Shown piece after piece: positions 46,343 to 54,353 of a DNA stretch of 64,000 bases (within the stretch, counting starts at the first letter, position 1; every line of letters starts with the position of its first letter). Origin of the DNA: Spirochaetae bacterium HGW-Spirochaetae-1 (GTDB lineage: Bacteria; Spirochaetota; UBA4802; UBA5550); NCBI GenBank assembly GCA_002839375.1, contig PGXY01000003.1, positions 591,863 to 655,862 of the forward strand. The letters run 5' to 3'. The notes beneath the pieces are model-generated. The model was given only the letters and a program-made list of their open reading frames with translations. It did not search any database and was not told the DNA's origin. Made by a program: the position numbers and the translations under genes.

Positions 46343-46934
46343 AATTCACGTCACCCTTCCGGAGTGTATCGATGACCTGGATCGTGATTTTCTGGGCCTG
46401 TATCTCTTTCATCGTTACGGGCATACAGGGTCTTCTTTCGTTATGACAGTTCAGACACAGTTTTTCCCTTTTAAGCAGGTTATCCTCGTAGTCAAGAATG
46501 GGGTACATACCGTGCTTTTTTGCCGTGGCATAGCCTTTTCTGCGGTCCTCATAATTGATGTGATTTGCACCGTCGTGATAGGAACTTCCCGGACCATGAC
46601 AGGCCTCACAGCCCACGCCTTCCTGGCCCGTAATTTCGCTGCGGCCTCCACCCGTTGTATGGCATTGCAGGCACACCCTGTCTGTCCAGGCTTCTGTAAT
46701 TCCCATACCCCGGGCTATTTCCATGGCCTTTTCGCCTTTCAGTGTTTCATAGGCCCTTGCATGGGGTGATGTAACCCATACCTCATACTGTGTCTGCCCG
46801 CCGTTTACGGAATGACATTTCCTGCATACTGTAACTCCCACATTGTGGAACCTGCTTACGGATCCGACGGCAGACACAAGAGCAAGCATGCCAAGGAACA
46901 TAGCCGTAAATATGTACATTATTCTTTTTTTCAT
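46317..46934 (-). CDS. Exported tetraheme cytochrome c, c554-like
   Basis: A 205-residue periplasmic multiheme cytochrome: a signal peptide (IMYIFTAMFLGMLALVSAVG), then four CxxCH heme motifs, CRKCH (37-41), CLQCH, CEACH and CLNCH, with additional histidines available as axial ligands. The GVGCEACHGPGSSY spacing matches the cytochrome c554 family. It could carry electrons in respiration, with partner oxidoreductase outside the window. The start at 46934 has GAGGGA upstream; a Met at 46958 would be slightly longer. No cytochrome maturation genes are nearby. Confidence 0.87.
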   Translation of the reverse strand: MKKRIMYIFTAMFLGMLALVSAVGSVSRFHNVGVTVCRKCHSVNGGQTQYEVWVTSPHARAYETLKGEKAMEIARGMGITEAWTDRVCLQCHTTGGGRSEITGQEGVGCEACHGPGSSYHDGANHINYEDRRKGYATAKKHGMYPILDYEDNLLKREKLCLNCHNERRPCMPVTMKEIQAQKITIQVIDTLRKGDVNFSHPLRRY

Positions 46935-47037
46935 AACACAATCATTCCCTCTGACCATTAAGAACCGGGAAAGAAATACCGCATCTCAACACTCAATTCA
47001 TGCCATGCCGCCAGGGAATCGTCAACTAAATTAAGGC

Positions 47038-47067
47038 TTGACATCTACTCTTTAATGACTGTATTAT
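47038..47067 (+). promoter_or_regulatory. Sigma70-type promoter of the MshEN-like gene
   Basis: TTGACA (47038-47043) and TATTAT (47062-47067) are separated by 18 bp, a near-consensus pair about 50 bp upstream of the probable ATG at 47118. Confidence 0.6.
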
Positions 47068-47117
47068 TAAATGTTCCCATATAACTGCTCCCAGTATTAA
47101 TGGAGGTATTGGATCGC

Positions 47118-47411
47118 ATGCCTGAGCAAAGACATGATAAAAAAGTCGGTGAATTTCTTGTGGAAAACGGCATCATCACCACAGATCAACTCAATGAGGC
47201 TCTCATTCTACAAAAAGATAATAAGGAACGTCTCATCGGTGAAATACTGGTGACACTGGGTATTCTTTCTAAAGAAGATATGATTATGGCATTCGAAATG
47301 TATCTCATGGTGACCGATTTGCCCATTGCACATGTCGATGAATGGCTTGATCAGGATGAAGTAGACATGATAATGGAGCGTATAAAGGAGAGGGGTGCAA
47401 ATAACAAATAG
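47118..47411 (+). CDS. MshEN/GspE N-terminal-domain-like protein
   Basis: A 97-residue soluble protein resembling the N-terminal domain of type II secretion/type IV pilus ATPases: KKVGEFLVENGIITTDQLNEALILQ, in outline, then LIGEILVTLGILSKEDMIMAFEMYL. In secretion ATPases related MshEN domains bind c-di-GMP, but the specific binding motifs are not recognisable here, so ligand binding is unproven. No ATPase domain is present. GGAGG lies 11 nt upstream of 47118; the ATG at 47100 would overlap that site. A near-consensus promoter lies upstream. Confidence 0.68.
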   Translation: MPEQRHDKKVGEFLVENGIITTDQLNEALILQKDNKERLIGEILVTLGILSKEDMIMAFEMYLMVTDLPIAHVDEWLDQDEVDMIMERIKERGANNK

Positions 47412-47450
47412 TTGTTGACAAAAAAGTGTTGATAAATCACAAATGCCAGC

Positions 47451-47867
47451 ATGATAGAATTTGAAGATAAAATCTGTTTTGGCTGTGGGCAGGAAAATCC
47501 CCAGGGTCTCAGGCTTGAACTGCGGTTCGACGACGATACCAAGACAGCCTATGGTGAATATACAGCTTCCGAATATCATGAAGGTCCTCCCAATATTATC
47601 CACGCCGGAATAATCGCAGCACTGCTGGACGAGACCATGATCACCGTGAACAAGTATATGGACAGCGTGGCCATGACAAGTGAATTGACTATCCGTTATC
47701 TGCAGCCCGCTTTTATTAATGAAAACCTGTATATCCGCGGCTGGTATGTGAAGAAAAGTAAGCGTGTTGTTGAAAACAGGGCTGAAATTGAAAATGAGAT
47801 GGGAAAAATTGTTGCACGCGCCAAGGGCAAATATATTGAAGTCGATGATATTCCCCAGCCCGAATAA
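47451..47867 (+). CDS. PaaI-type hotdog thioesterase
   Basis: A 138-residue hotdog-fold protein. The IIHAGIIAALLDETM segment near residue 52, with its glycine and acidic catalytic residue, is typical of the PaaI/4HBT group that hydrolyses acyl-CoA thioesters. CFGCGQ near the N terminus is a frequent feature in this subgroup. The substrate cannot be inferred from neighbours. The next feature is a tRNA gene 29 bp downstream. Confidence 0.82.
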   Translation: MIEFEDKICFGCGQENPQGLRLELRFDDDTKTAYGEYTASEYHEGPPNIIHAGIIAALLDETMITVNKYMDSVAMTSELTIRYLQPAFINENLYIRGWYVKKSKRVVENRAEIENEMGKIVARAKGKYIEVDDIPQPE

Positions 47868-47896
47868 TATTTTTTAGATTGCGCATAACTCACATT

Positions 47897-47980
47897 GCCG
47901 AAGTGGTGGAACTGGTAGACGCAGCGGACTCAAAATCCGCCGGGGGCAACCCTGTGAGGGTTCAAGTCCCTCCTTCGGCA
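47897..47980 (+). tRNA. tRNA-Leu (anticodon CAA)
   Basis: An 84-nt class II tRNA. The acceptor 5' strand GCCGAAG (47897-47903) pairs with CTTCGGC (47973-47979), and A47980 is the discriminator base. The anticodon loop CTCAAAA sits between GCGGA and TCCGC, so the anticodon is CAA, reading UUG. A long variable arm and a GGTTCAA T-loop fit Leu. CCA is not encoded. No neighbouring integrase marks it as an attachment site. Confidence 0.95.
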
Positions 47981-48370
47981 CATAACTCCACATAAAGTGT
48001 AATTCAAGGGGTATCCATAGGGGTGCCCCTTCTTAATTGCGAACAAACTCTCACCACAATAAAGGGGCTGCTCCCGGAGGAACAGCCCCTTACATAGTAT
48101 TACATAGAGAACAGAGCCCTGTTATGTGGGAAATTGATGGTGTTTTGGCATGGGGTGGGGATATGCTGCGAGAAGCTCTGCCCCCCTGATAATAAATATT
48201 CTTTCGACAACTTCTTAAAGTTACGTATTTATAGAAATTGTTATATAACCTCTGACAAACTCAGAACTTATATTTTTATGCCGCCTTGGGCGGCACAAAA
48301 ATATAATTATCAGATAGTATTGGTATTTACATTATGTCCACAATAGGATGGTGCCGGGAAAAATCCGAAA
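47981..48370. other. Gene-free region after tRNA-Leu with hairpins
   Basis: About 390 bp without a supported gene. An AAGGGGCTG-to-CAGCCCCTT hairpin (48062-48091, with short mismatched continuation) probably ends the tRNA transcript. No integrase, attachment-site repeat or ORF is visible. Confidence 0.5.
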
Positions 48371-48559
48371 CTAATTCTCCCTGAAACCATTCAACGATTG
48401 TTCTGACTGCCTTATCAGCGGCTTCACAATCTTGAGATACTGATCGTCCGCCATCTCTACGAATATCTCTTTTTCCATAACCGGCAGCCGCATAATAAGA
48501 TAGGCCTTCCGTTTTTCTTCCACATTTTCCATAGTCCAAGACGGTTCCTGTGATTGCAT
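48371..48559 (-). CDS. Possible small hypothetical protein, 62 aa
   Basis: A 62-codon reading with a lysine- and glutamate-rich composition (VEEKRKAYLIMRLPVMEKEIFVEMADDQ). GGGAGAG lies about 12 nt upstream of its ATG and fits better an overlapping ATG in another frame. It is the most protein-like of several overlapping readings here, but no family is recognised. Doubtful. Confidence 0.35.
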   Translation of the reverse strand: MQSQEPSWTMENVEEKRKAYLIMRLPVMEKEIFVEMADDQYLKIVKPLIRQSEQSLNGFREN

Positions 48560-48675
48560 TGTTATTCATAACTCTCCCTTCTCAGTATTTTTAACTGTCG
48601 TGAGGCATGCGTCACTCGTCCCTTTATCAGTCTTGTACATCCTCCCCCGTCTGGAGCACATTTCGTTTTTCGCTA

Positions 48676-48840
48676 TTACAGGGCGCATAAGGAATATCCA
48701 CAGGAACGGCAGAAAAAGCAGCCCCCATCGGGAATAAGACTGCTGCCGCATTCAGGACACCGGGTTGCTTTTACAGCAATAAAAACTGACGCGTTTTTCC
48801 CGTCTTCTCTGCAAATGGTTGCTGTTTTTATTGATTCCAT
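48676..48840 (-). CDS. 54-aa zinc-ribbon protein
   Basis: A short ORF, 54 residues. Its second half is CPECGSSLIPDGGCFFCRSCG (in outline), a four-cysteine zinc ribbon (Cys28, Cys31, Cys41 or Cys44, Cys47) followed by YSLCAL. The pattern resembles the zinc-ribbon tail of class II ribonucleotide reductases, but no reductase gene is fused. The RBS is weak. The adjacent reading on this strand in another frame (48566-48751) is a shadow. Codon use and the clean motif favour a real gene. Confidence 0.6.
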   Translation of the reverse strand: MESIKTATICREDGKNASVFIAVKATRCPECGSSLIPDGGCFFCRSCGYSLCAL

Positions 48841-48974
48841 ACTGTAATTCACTCATCCTTACATGTGTATAGTATATTTATGTATAGTATTTTTCAAGCA
48901 CTTTTTTTCTAAAAATATAAAAAATAAAAACACGACACACCCATGAAAGCAGTAAAAGTCCGTAACTTAACTTG

Positions 48975-48999
48975 ACGTATATAGTCTGAAAATATACGT
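48975..48999. promoter_or_regulatory. Palindrome overlapping the -35 of the ClpX-like gene
   Basis: ACGTATAT (48975-48982) and ATATACGT (48992-48999) form an exact 8-bp dyad with a 9-nt spacer, overlapping a TTGACG element (48973-48978). It lies about 96 bp upstream of the ClpX-like ATG and is placed for a repressor. Confidence 0.45.
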
Positions 49000-49094
49000 T
49001 GCATAGAAAATGTATAAGCCATGTGAAACAAGGCAGACGACAGGTGTTTCACTTCAACATGCAAGGAATGTGTTAAAAAGCGAGGATATGAAGA

Positions 49095-50582
49095 ATGACT
49101 AAACCCGTGTTTGATCCGGAAAAGAACCTGGAAGAACTACTGAAAATGGATGCTGAAGAGGTTCAGCAAGGCCCGGAGTCCATGGGCGGAAAACCCGGTG
49201 AGCCCTCCCATGCATCCGAATTCAACTTTGATATAAAACCAGAACAGCTCGAAGAATATCTCAATAAATACGTCATTGCTCAGGAAGAGGCCGTTGAGGT
49301 TATCGCCACAAAGGTGTGTACGCACTTCAACCGTATGAAACTGGAACAGAAGATGACCGAGGAAGAACGCCTCGTGGGAAACATCAAGAGCAATATCCTC
49401 CTCATCGGACCAACCGGTGTGGGTAAAACCTATATCATCAAACTCATCGCCAAAAGAATCGGCGTCCCCTTTGTCAAGGCCGATGCGACTAAATTCAGTG
49501 AGACCGGATACGTGGGCGGTGACGTGGAAGACCTGGTGCGCGAACTGGTACATGAGGCCGACGGGGATATCGCCAAAGCCGAATACGGCATCATCTACAT
49601 CGACGAGATTGATAAAATTGCCTCCTCAGTGGGGCTCCACGGTCCCGATGTATCAAGAAGCGGCGTGCAGCGCAACCTGCTGAAACTCATGGAGGAAGCC
49701 GACGTGGACCTGAAAACGCCCCATGACCTGGCATCGCAGGTCGAGGCGGCCATGGAGGCGCAGAAAACCGGCAAGGTGAGCCGCCGCAAAATCAACACGC
49801 GCAACATCCTCTTCATCGTATCGGGAGCCTTCCAGGGCCTGGACGAGCACATCAACAAACGGCTCAACCGTCAGTCCATCGGTTTCGAGAAAATTCGTGT
49901 GACCATGGAAAGCAAGCAGGATGTACTGAAGATGGTCAAAACCGAGGACCTGCTGCAGTTCGGTTTTGAATCGGAGTTCATTGGCAGGCTTCCCGTGTAT
50001 GTTGTCCTCAACAACCTGGACAAAGACGGACTCTATAAAATACTGAAGAACGAACACAGCACTGTTGTGCTGGGCAAAAAACTGGACTTCCGGTCTTATG
50101 GAATAAAAATAGCCTTCAGTGATGAAGCGCTGAAAAACCTGGCAAAAAAAGCCTACGAGGAAAAAACCGGAGCCCGTGGCCTGCTGACGGTTTTTGAAAA
50201 ACTGCTTATAAAGTTCGAGAAAAAACTTCCCTCCACAAGCGTGACCGAGCTGGAAGTGGACATGAAACTCATCGAAAAACCCGATGAGACCTTAAACCAA
50301 ATTCTGCTAAAAGAAGGCATCGAGCGTTTCCAAAAAGATTTTCTTGTCCAACACGGGACCTTTCTTGAGTTTGACGAAAAGGCCGCAGGGAAAATACTGG
50401 CAATAGCCACGGAAAGGAAAAAGAAAATCAAGGATATCTGTGAAGAGCTCTTCCATGACTACTTTCACGGGATGCGGCTCATGAAACTGGAGAGCTTTAT
50501 TATCACCACTGAGGCCGTGGACAATCCCCAGGATTACCTGAACGACTATATCAAGGAATTTTTCAAGAAACAGAATGGATAG
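49095..50582 (+). CDS. ClpX-like AAA+ unfoldase without zinc domain, with C-terminal extension
   Basis: A 495-residue AAA+ ATPase. Walker A GPTGVGKT (105-112), pore-1 loop GYVG (138-141), Walker B IIYIDE (166-171), sensor-2 arginine in GARGL (359-363) and the IGF ClpP-docking tripeptide (262-264) are all present. The N-terminal zinc-binding domain of ordinary ClpX is absent, residues 202-232 carry an extra helical insertion, and about 105 residues are added after the core. It may dock ClpP with different adaptors. No clpP is present. Confidence 0.82.
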   Translation: MTKPVFDPEKNLEELLKMDAEEVQQGPESMGGKPGEPSHASEFNFDIKPEQLEEYLNKYVIAQEEAVEVIATKVCTHFNRMKLEQKMTEEERLVGNIKSNILLIGPTGVGKTYIIKLIAKRIGVPFVKADATKFSETGYVGGDVEDLVRELVHEADGDIAKAEYGIIYIDEIDKIASSVGLHGPDVSRSGVQRNLLKLMEEADVDLKTPHDLASQVEAAMEAQKTGKVSRRKINTRNILFIVSGAFQGLDEHINKRLNRQSIGFEKIRVTMESKQDVLKMVKTEDLLQFGFESEFIGRLPVYVVLNNLDKDGLYKILKNEHSTVVLGKKLDFRSYGIKIAFSDEALKNLAKKAYEEKTGARGLLTVFEKLLIKFEKKLPSTSVTELEVDMKLIEKPDETLNQILLKEGIERFQKDFLVQHGTFLEFDEKAAGKILAIATERKKKIKDICEELFHDYFHGMRLMKLESFIITTEAVDNPQDYLNDYIKEFFKKQNG

Positions 50583-51012
50583 GTAAACATGGAGGGAGCC
50601 TGGCCGCCCCCTCCTCGACCTTACCCGGCTCTCGCTCAAATGCCGCAAGCAGATTGGCGGTCCATTCGCCTCTGCGGCCCACTAGAATCTTTCACTTACA
50701 CATAGTTATTGCAAGCAGAAATCTCCGTTTATCAACACGTTACACGAATCACCAGTGGAGGTCTCACAACGGCCCTCCTGGCAGACTCAACCGGGCCGGA
50801 ATCTTCCATGAACATTGAACTCTTTGGTCCTTTAAATTTTTCCCGACGATTACTATGTTAATCTTTGATAAAAAGTTCCGGGCAGGTGTGGCTTTTAAAA
50901 TATATAATAAATTTAGATATAAAATTTTAAGTATATTCATTGACAAGAAACCGTCTGGACGATTAACTTAGACATATTTTTTATAATGTCATTTTTCCCC
51001 GGAGCTGTATTC
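50583..51012. other. Intergenic region, about 430 bp, no supported gene
   Basis: A GC-rich stretch (50590-50690) follows the ClpX-like gene, then the sequence turns AT-rich. I see no convincing ORF, tRNA or terminator. The downstream gene's promoter is probably near 50920-50980. Confidence 0.5.
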
Positions 51013-52548
51013 ATGAAAAAAAAAGTCCTCATGATATATCCTGAAATCCCAATAACCTTCTGGAGCCTGAAATATGCCCTTGAAATGGCGGGCTTTAAAT
51101 CGACCCTTCCCCCCCTGGGACTCATGACTGTCGCCTCCCTGCTTCCCGATTCATATGACATTAAACTCATTGATATGGCCGTCAGCGAAGTCAAAAAAAA
51201 TGATATCCTGTGGGCCGATATTGTTTTTATATCGGCAATGATTATTCAAAAAAATTCATTTGAAAAAGTGGTTCAGCTTTGTAATGAGCTTCACGTTCCT
51301 GTTGCTGCCGGCGGACCCTATCCAACCTCATCACATGAATCCATATCGGGAGTCGATTATTTTATTCTAAATGAGGCTGAAATTACTCTGCCCGGATTTA
51401 TAAAAGATTATGAATCGGGCATGGCTAAAAAACTGTATATGAGTGATGAAAAACCTGACATTACACAGACGCCGGTGCCGCGTTTGGATCTGATTGACAT
51501 ATCCTCCTACAGCAGCATGGCATTACAGTATTCACGGGGATGCCCTTTTAATTGTGAATTCTGCGACATCATCGAAATGTTCGGCAGAATTCCCCGCACA
51601 AAACTCCCGGACCAGTTCCTCGATGAAATGAATGCCGTATATAAAACGGGATTTCGGGGATTTCTATTTATTGTTGATGATAATTTTATTGGAAACAAAA
51701 AACATGTCAAAGCCCTTTTGAAAAAGATTATTGAATGGCAGAAAGAGCGTGGATATCCATTCGCCCTTTTTACTGAAGCGAGCGTTGACCTGGCCCAGGA
51801 TGATGAATTACTTGATCTCATGGTTGAGGCCGGTTTTGGCGAAGTTTTTCTCGGCATTGAAACACCCGATTCAGACACTCTGGTTGATATTCAAAAAAAG
51901 CAGAACCTGCGGCTCGATATTTTTGAAAGTGTAAGAAAAATTCAAAACCACGGCATTGAAGTTATGGCCGGCTTTATTGTTGGATTTGATTCCGACCCTG
52001 AAAATATATTTGAGCAGCAGATTAACTTTATCCAGAAAGCCGCCATACCCCAGGCAATGGTAGGCCTTCTGTCTGCACTGCCCAACACGCAATTGTTCAG
52101 ACGTCTGGCAAAAGAAAAACGATTAAAAGGCCTGAGCACGGGGGATAACCTGAAGATAGATGTTAATTTTTTAACCAAAATGCCCCTGGATACTTTAATA
52201 GACGGATATAAATATATAATTTCCGAAATTTATAATCCAAAAAAATATTTTGAACGATGCATGTCTCTATTAAAGCAGATGCCCGAAGAACACAGGCTGT
52301 GGGATATAATCAAAAAGACAAGAACAAAGGATTTTTTTAAGGATACTGATTTCAGTTATGTAAAACAGCTGAAAATTTTTCTTAATATAGTATTTAAAAT
52401 GACATTTACCCATTACGGGTTCTATTTCCTGCGATTTCTTAAGGACTCCATGAGGTATAATTATAAATATTTTTTTTATGCAATAAGTCTCTCTGCGAGA
52501 GGGTACCATTATTTCAAAGTCGCTGATATGCTCGGTAAAAATAATTAA
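51013..52548 (+). CDS. B12-binding radical SAM protein with DUF4070 C-terminal domain (HpnP-like)
   Basis: A 511-residue enzyme: an N-terminal cobalamin-binding domain (about 1-150) lacking the DxHxxG lower-ligand motif, the [4Fe-4S] motif CPFNCEFC (Cys 177, 181, 184), a radical SAM barrel, and a C-terminal DUF4070-like part. The YSRGCPFNCEFCDIIEMFGR and FVDDNFIGNKKHVKALL segments resemble hopanoid-methylase-related proteins, but the substrate is not established. Radical SAM chemistry plus B12 suggests methyl transfer. The start at 51013 has GGAG upstream. Confidence 0.85.
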   Translation: MKKKVLMIYPEIPITFWSLKYALEMAGFKSTLPPLGLMTVASLLPDSYDIKLIDMAVSEVKKNDILWADIVFISAMIIQKNSFEKVVQLCNELHVPVAAGGPYPTSSHESISGVDYFILNEAEITLPGFIKDYESGMAKKLYMSDEKPDITQTPVPRLDLIDISSYSSMALQYSRGCPFNCEFCDIIEMFGRIPRTKLPDQFLDEMNAVYKTGFRGFLFIVDDNFIGNKKHVKALLKKIIEWQKERGYPFALFTEASVDLAQDDELLDLMVEAGFGEVFLGIETPDSDTLVDIQKKQNLRLDIFESVRKIQNHGIEVMAGFIVGFDSDPENIFEQQINFIQKAAIPQAMVGLLSALPNTQLFRRLAKEKRLKGLSTGDNLKIDVNFLTKMPLDTLIDGYKYIISEIYNPKKYFERCMSLLKQMPEEHRLWDIIKKTRTKDFFKDTDFSYVKQLKIFLNIVFKMTFTHYGFYFLRFLKDSMRYNYKYFFYAISLSARGYHYFKVADMLGKNN

Positions 52549-52575
52549 AGATATCTGCAAAAAGTTTTCCCCACG

Positions 52576-53874
52576 CTACTTCATCATGAGAACATCACCC
52601 TTCATGAATATAATCTTCATGTCAGTTATTCTGGGATGGTTCGTGATGACACTTTTCTTCAGGAAAAGAATCTTCTCCCTCTCTGGCTCATCGCTTCCTG
52701 TAATAACAATACGCAGTGAATAGTGATCCTTTCCTTCCTCTGCTTCAAGGGAGAGTATTTCCAGCCCGGGAAATTCCCGGTGGAAGGCAAGCCGCGCGTA
52801 TTCCTTTGCCTCGACACGCTGGTAATCATCATACATGAAAATACTAACAGGAACTGCGATGGCCGCCAGAATCAATACGGAGAGTACTATCTGGTACATG
52901 GCCCTGCGCGCCACACGGGTTTCATCGGCCAGGGGAGGATGTATCTTCATCGCCCAGAAAACCACGGCGCCTGCAAGCCCGATGGAAATGAGGTTTATAA
53001 TAAACAGGATAAAGGCGCCCGAGGCAACTTCCCGGTTCATGGTGCCCAGACCGATACCCACGGTACAGAGAGGCGGCATCAACGCCACGGCTATGGCTAT
53101 GCCCACCAGGGTATTGCTGATTTTTTCATTGGCGTAACCATAGGCTCCCACTATGCCCGACGCCAGCGCCACAATAATATCAAAGAGCGTGGGGTGCGTC
53201 CTGGCCATGATCTCCCCGGAATACACGGGAAGCGGAATTATAAAACTGATCGCCGAGGAGATAAGGATGGCCCAGAACATTCCCTTGGCTATGGAACCGA
53301 GGGAAATACGGATAAGCTGAAGATCCCCCCATATAACAGCCAGTGAAAAGGCCAGGATTGGTGTCATGAGTGGTGCCACTATCATGGCCCCGATAATGGT
53401 TGCCGTGGATCCCTGAACGAGACCGGTAGTGGCAATAATACAGGATAGCACCGTAAGGATATAATATTCCCGCGAGGGAGCTGCCCCACCCGCAAGTATC
53501 TCATATATATTCAGACCATGCTCTTCCTTTTTACGAATCTGCTGAATATCACGCCGTTTTTCCAGCCAGAAACGGGGATTGATATAATTGCGAAAGGTTC
53601 GTTCCTCTTCATCGATAACGTAATCCACCAGAGATCTGATATCGCTCTTCTGAGCGGCAGCAGCGGTCCTTTCGTCATTTTTCTTCACTGAGCTGACTTT
53701 CGGATCAGAATCGTTCTCCGCTTTTTTCTCCTGGCGTACTTTTTGCCCTTTACGGTCATCGGTTTCGGTCTTTTTCGCCGGGACGTTTTTATCATCGGGA
53801 CTTATTTCGGCAGCACTATCCTCGCTCTTCTGCGGTGGATTCTTTGACCGGGGAAATAAATCTTTAATCGACAT
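52576..53874 (-). CDS. DUF389 integral membrane protein
   Basis: A 432-residue protein. The first 90 residues are charged and low-complexity; the DUF389 core (about 125-340) has six or seven hydrophobic helices, starting with the YYILTVLSCIIATTGLVQGSTATIIGAMIVAPLMTPI signature, in outline. The C-terminal domain is soluble. Family function is unknown. The start at 53874 has GGAG at its upstream site, inside the stop codon region of the mini-ferredoxin ORF, so the two are probably co-translated. Confidence 0.82.
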   Translation of the reverse strand: MSIKDLFPRSKNPPQKSEDSAAEISPDDKNVPAKKTETDDRKGQKVRQEKKAENDSDPKVSSVKKNDERTAAAAQKSDIRSLVDYVIDEEERTFRNYINPRFWLEKRRDIQQIRKKEEHGLNIYEILAGGAAPSREYYILTVLSCIIATTGLVQGSTATIIGAMIVAPLMTPILAFSLAVIWGDLQLIRISLGSIAKGMFWAILISSAISFIIPLPVYSGEIMARTHPTLFDIIVALASGIVGAYGYANEKISNTLVGIAIAVALMPPLCTVGIGLGTMNREVASGAFILFIINLISIGLAGAVVFWAMKIHPPLADETRVARRAMYQIVLSVLILAAIAVPVSIFMYDDYQRVEAKEYARLAFHREFPGLEILSLEAEEGKDHYSLRIVITGSDEPEREKILFLKKSVITNHPRITDMKIIFMKGDVLMMK

Positions 53875-53882
53875 GGGTCTCC

Positions 53883-53966
53883 TCACATTACATCGATGGC
53901 GTTGACGGTGCAGGCATCCACACAATTGCCGCAGTTGGTACATCGGTCATAAATTACATGGGTCAT
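53883..53966 (-). CDS. 27-aa mini-ferredoxin with one [4Fe-4S] motif
   Basis: A 27-codon ORF, ending nine bases before the DUF389 start. CTNCGNCVDACT supplies all four cysteines of a [4Fe-4S] motif (9, 12, 15, 19). AAAGGA lies about 9 nt upstream of the ATG. It looks like the first half of a two-cluster bacterial ferredoxin cut short by a stop. Whether it is functional, a pseudogene remnant, or a translational leader is open. Confidence 0.6.
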   Translation of the reverse strand: MTHVIYDRCTNCGNCVDACTVNAIDVM

Positions 53967-54353
53967 GGGGATATCCTTTTACAGGCAAAATATACAATTA
54001 GTATCCCTCATTTTTTATCGGGCGTCAACAGAAAAAGTTCAATGTTCGAAGTATCCGGCAGAAATATTTTTGAGTATTAAACTTTTGAACCGGGGCCCTG
54101 ATTAATCGGGGCCAGGATACCCCGCGTTGCATTTTTATGCAACGGACCTCAACCTGAACCTCAAAATAGCGGTATTCATTTTTTTCATTGCGGGCGGCAT
54201 CGCGCTCCTGGTCGGATTCGGGGGTGATGAAGAACGCTGTAGTACGCAAGGAGTGGCTTGCTCTCAAGCCACTGAATCTCTCTTCAATGGATTCAGTAGT
54301 GCACCAGGAGGGGGCTTTGATGATTCCTTCGATCCTGATCTAACCGGCGATGG
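53967..54353. other. Intergenic region with hairpins and a doubtful 38-codon ORF
   Basis: A 20-bp near-perfect palindrome (54094-54113, GGCCCTGATTAATCGGGGCC) and two adjoining hairpins (54252-54273, 54271-54297) are present. A 38-codon plus-strand ORF (54227-54343) contains them but has no good RBS. The promoter of the mini-ferredoxin/DUF389 genes should lie near 53980-54030. Confidence 0.45.

Noticed and set aside
47897-47980. tRNA-Leu as an integration site of a genomic island
   Set aside because: No integrase, direct repeat or foreign gene content follows it within the window.
48566-48751. 61-codon minus-strand ORF beside the zinc-ribbon gene
   Set aside because: It overlaps the zinc-ribbon ORF in another frame and has no motif; treated as a shadow.
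54227-54343. 38-codon plus-strand ORF between the mini-ferredoxin and the Fe-S operon
   Set aside because: Poor RBS spacing and it contains two hairpins more likely to be regulatory; kept only as a note.
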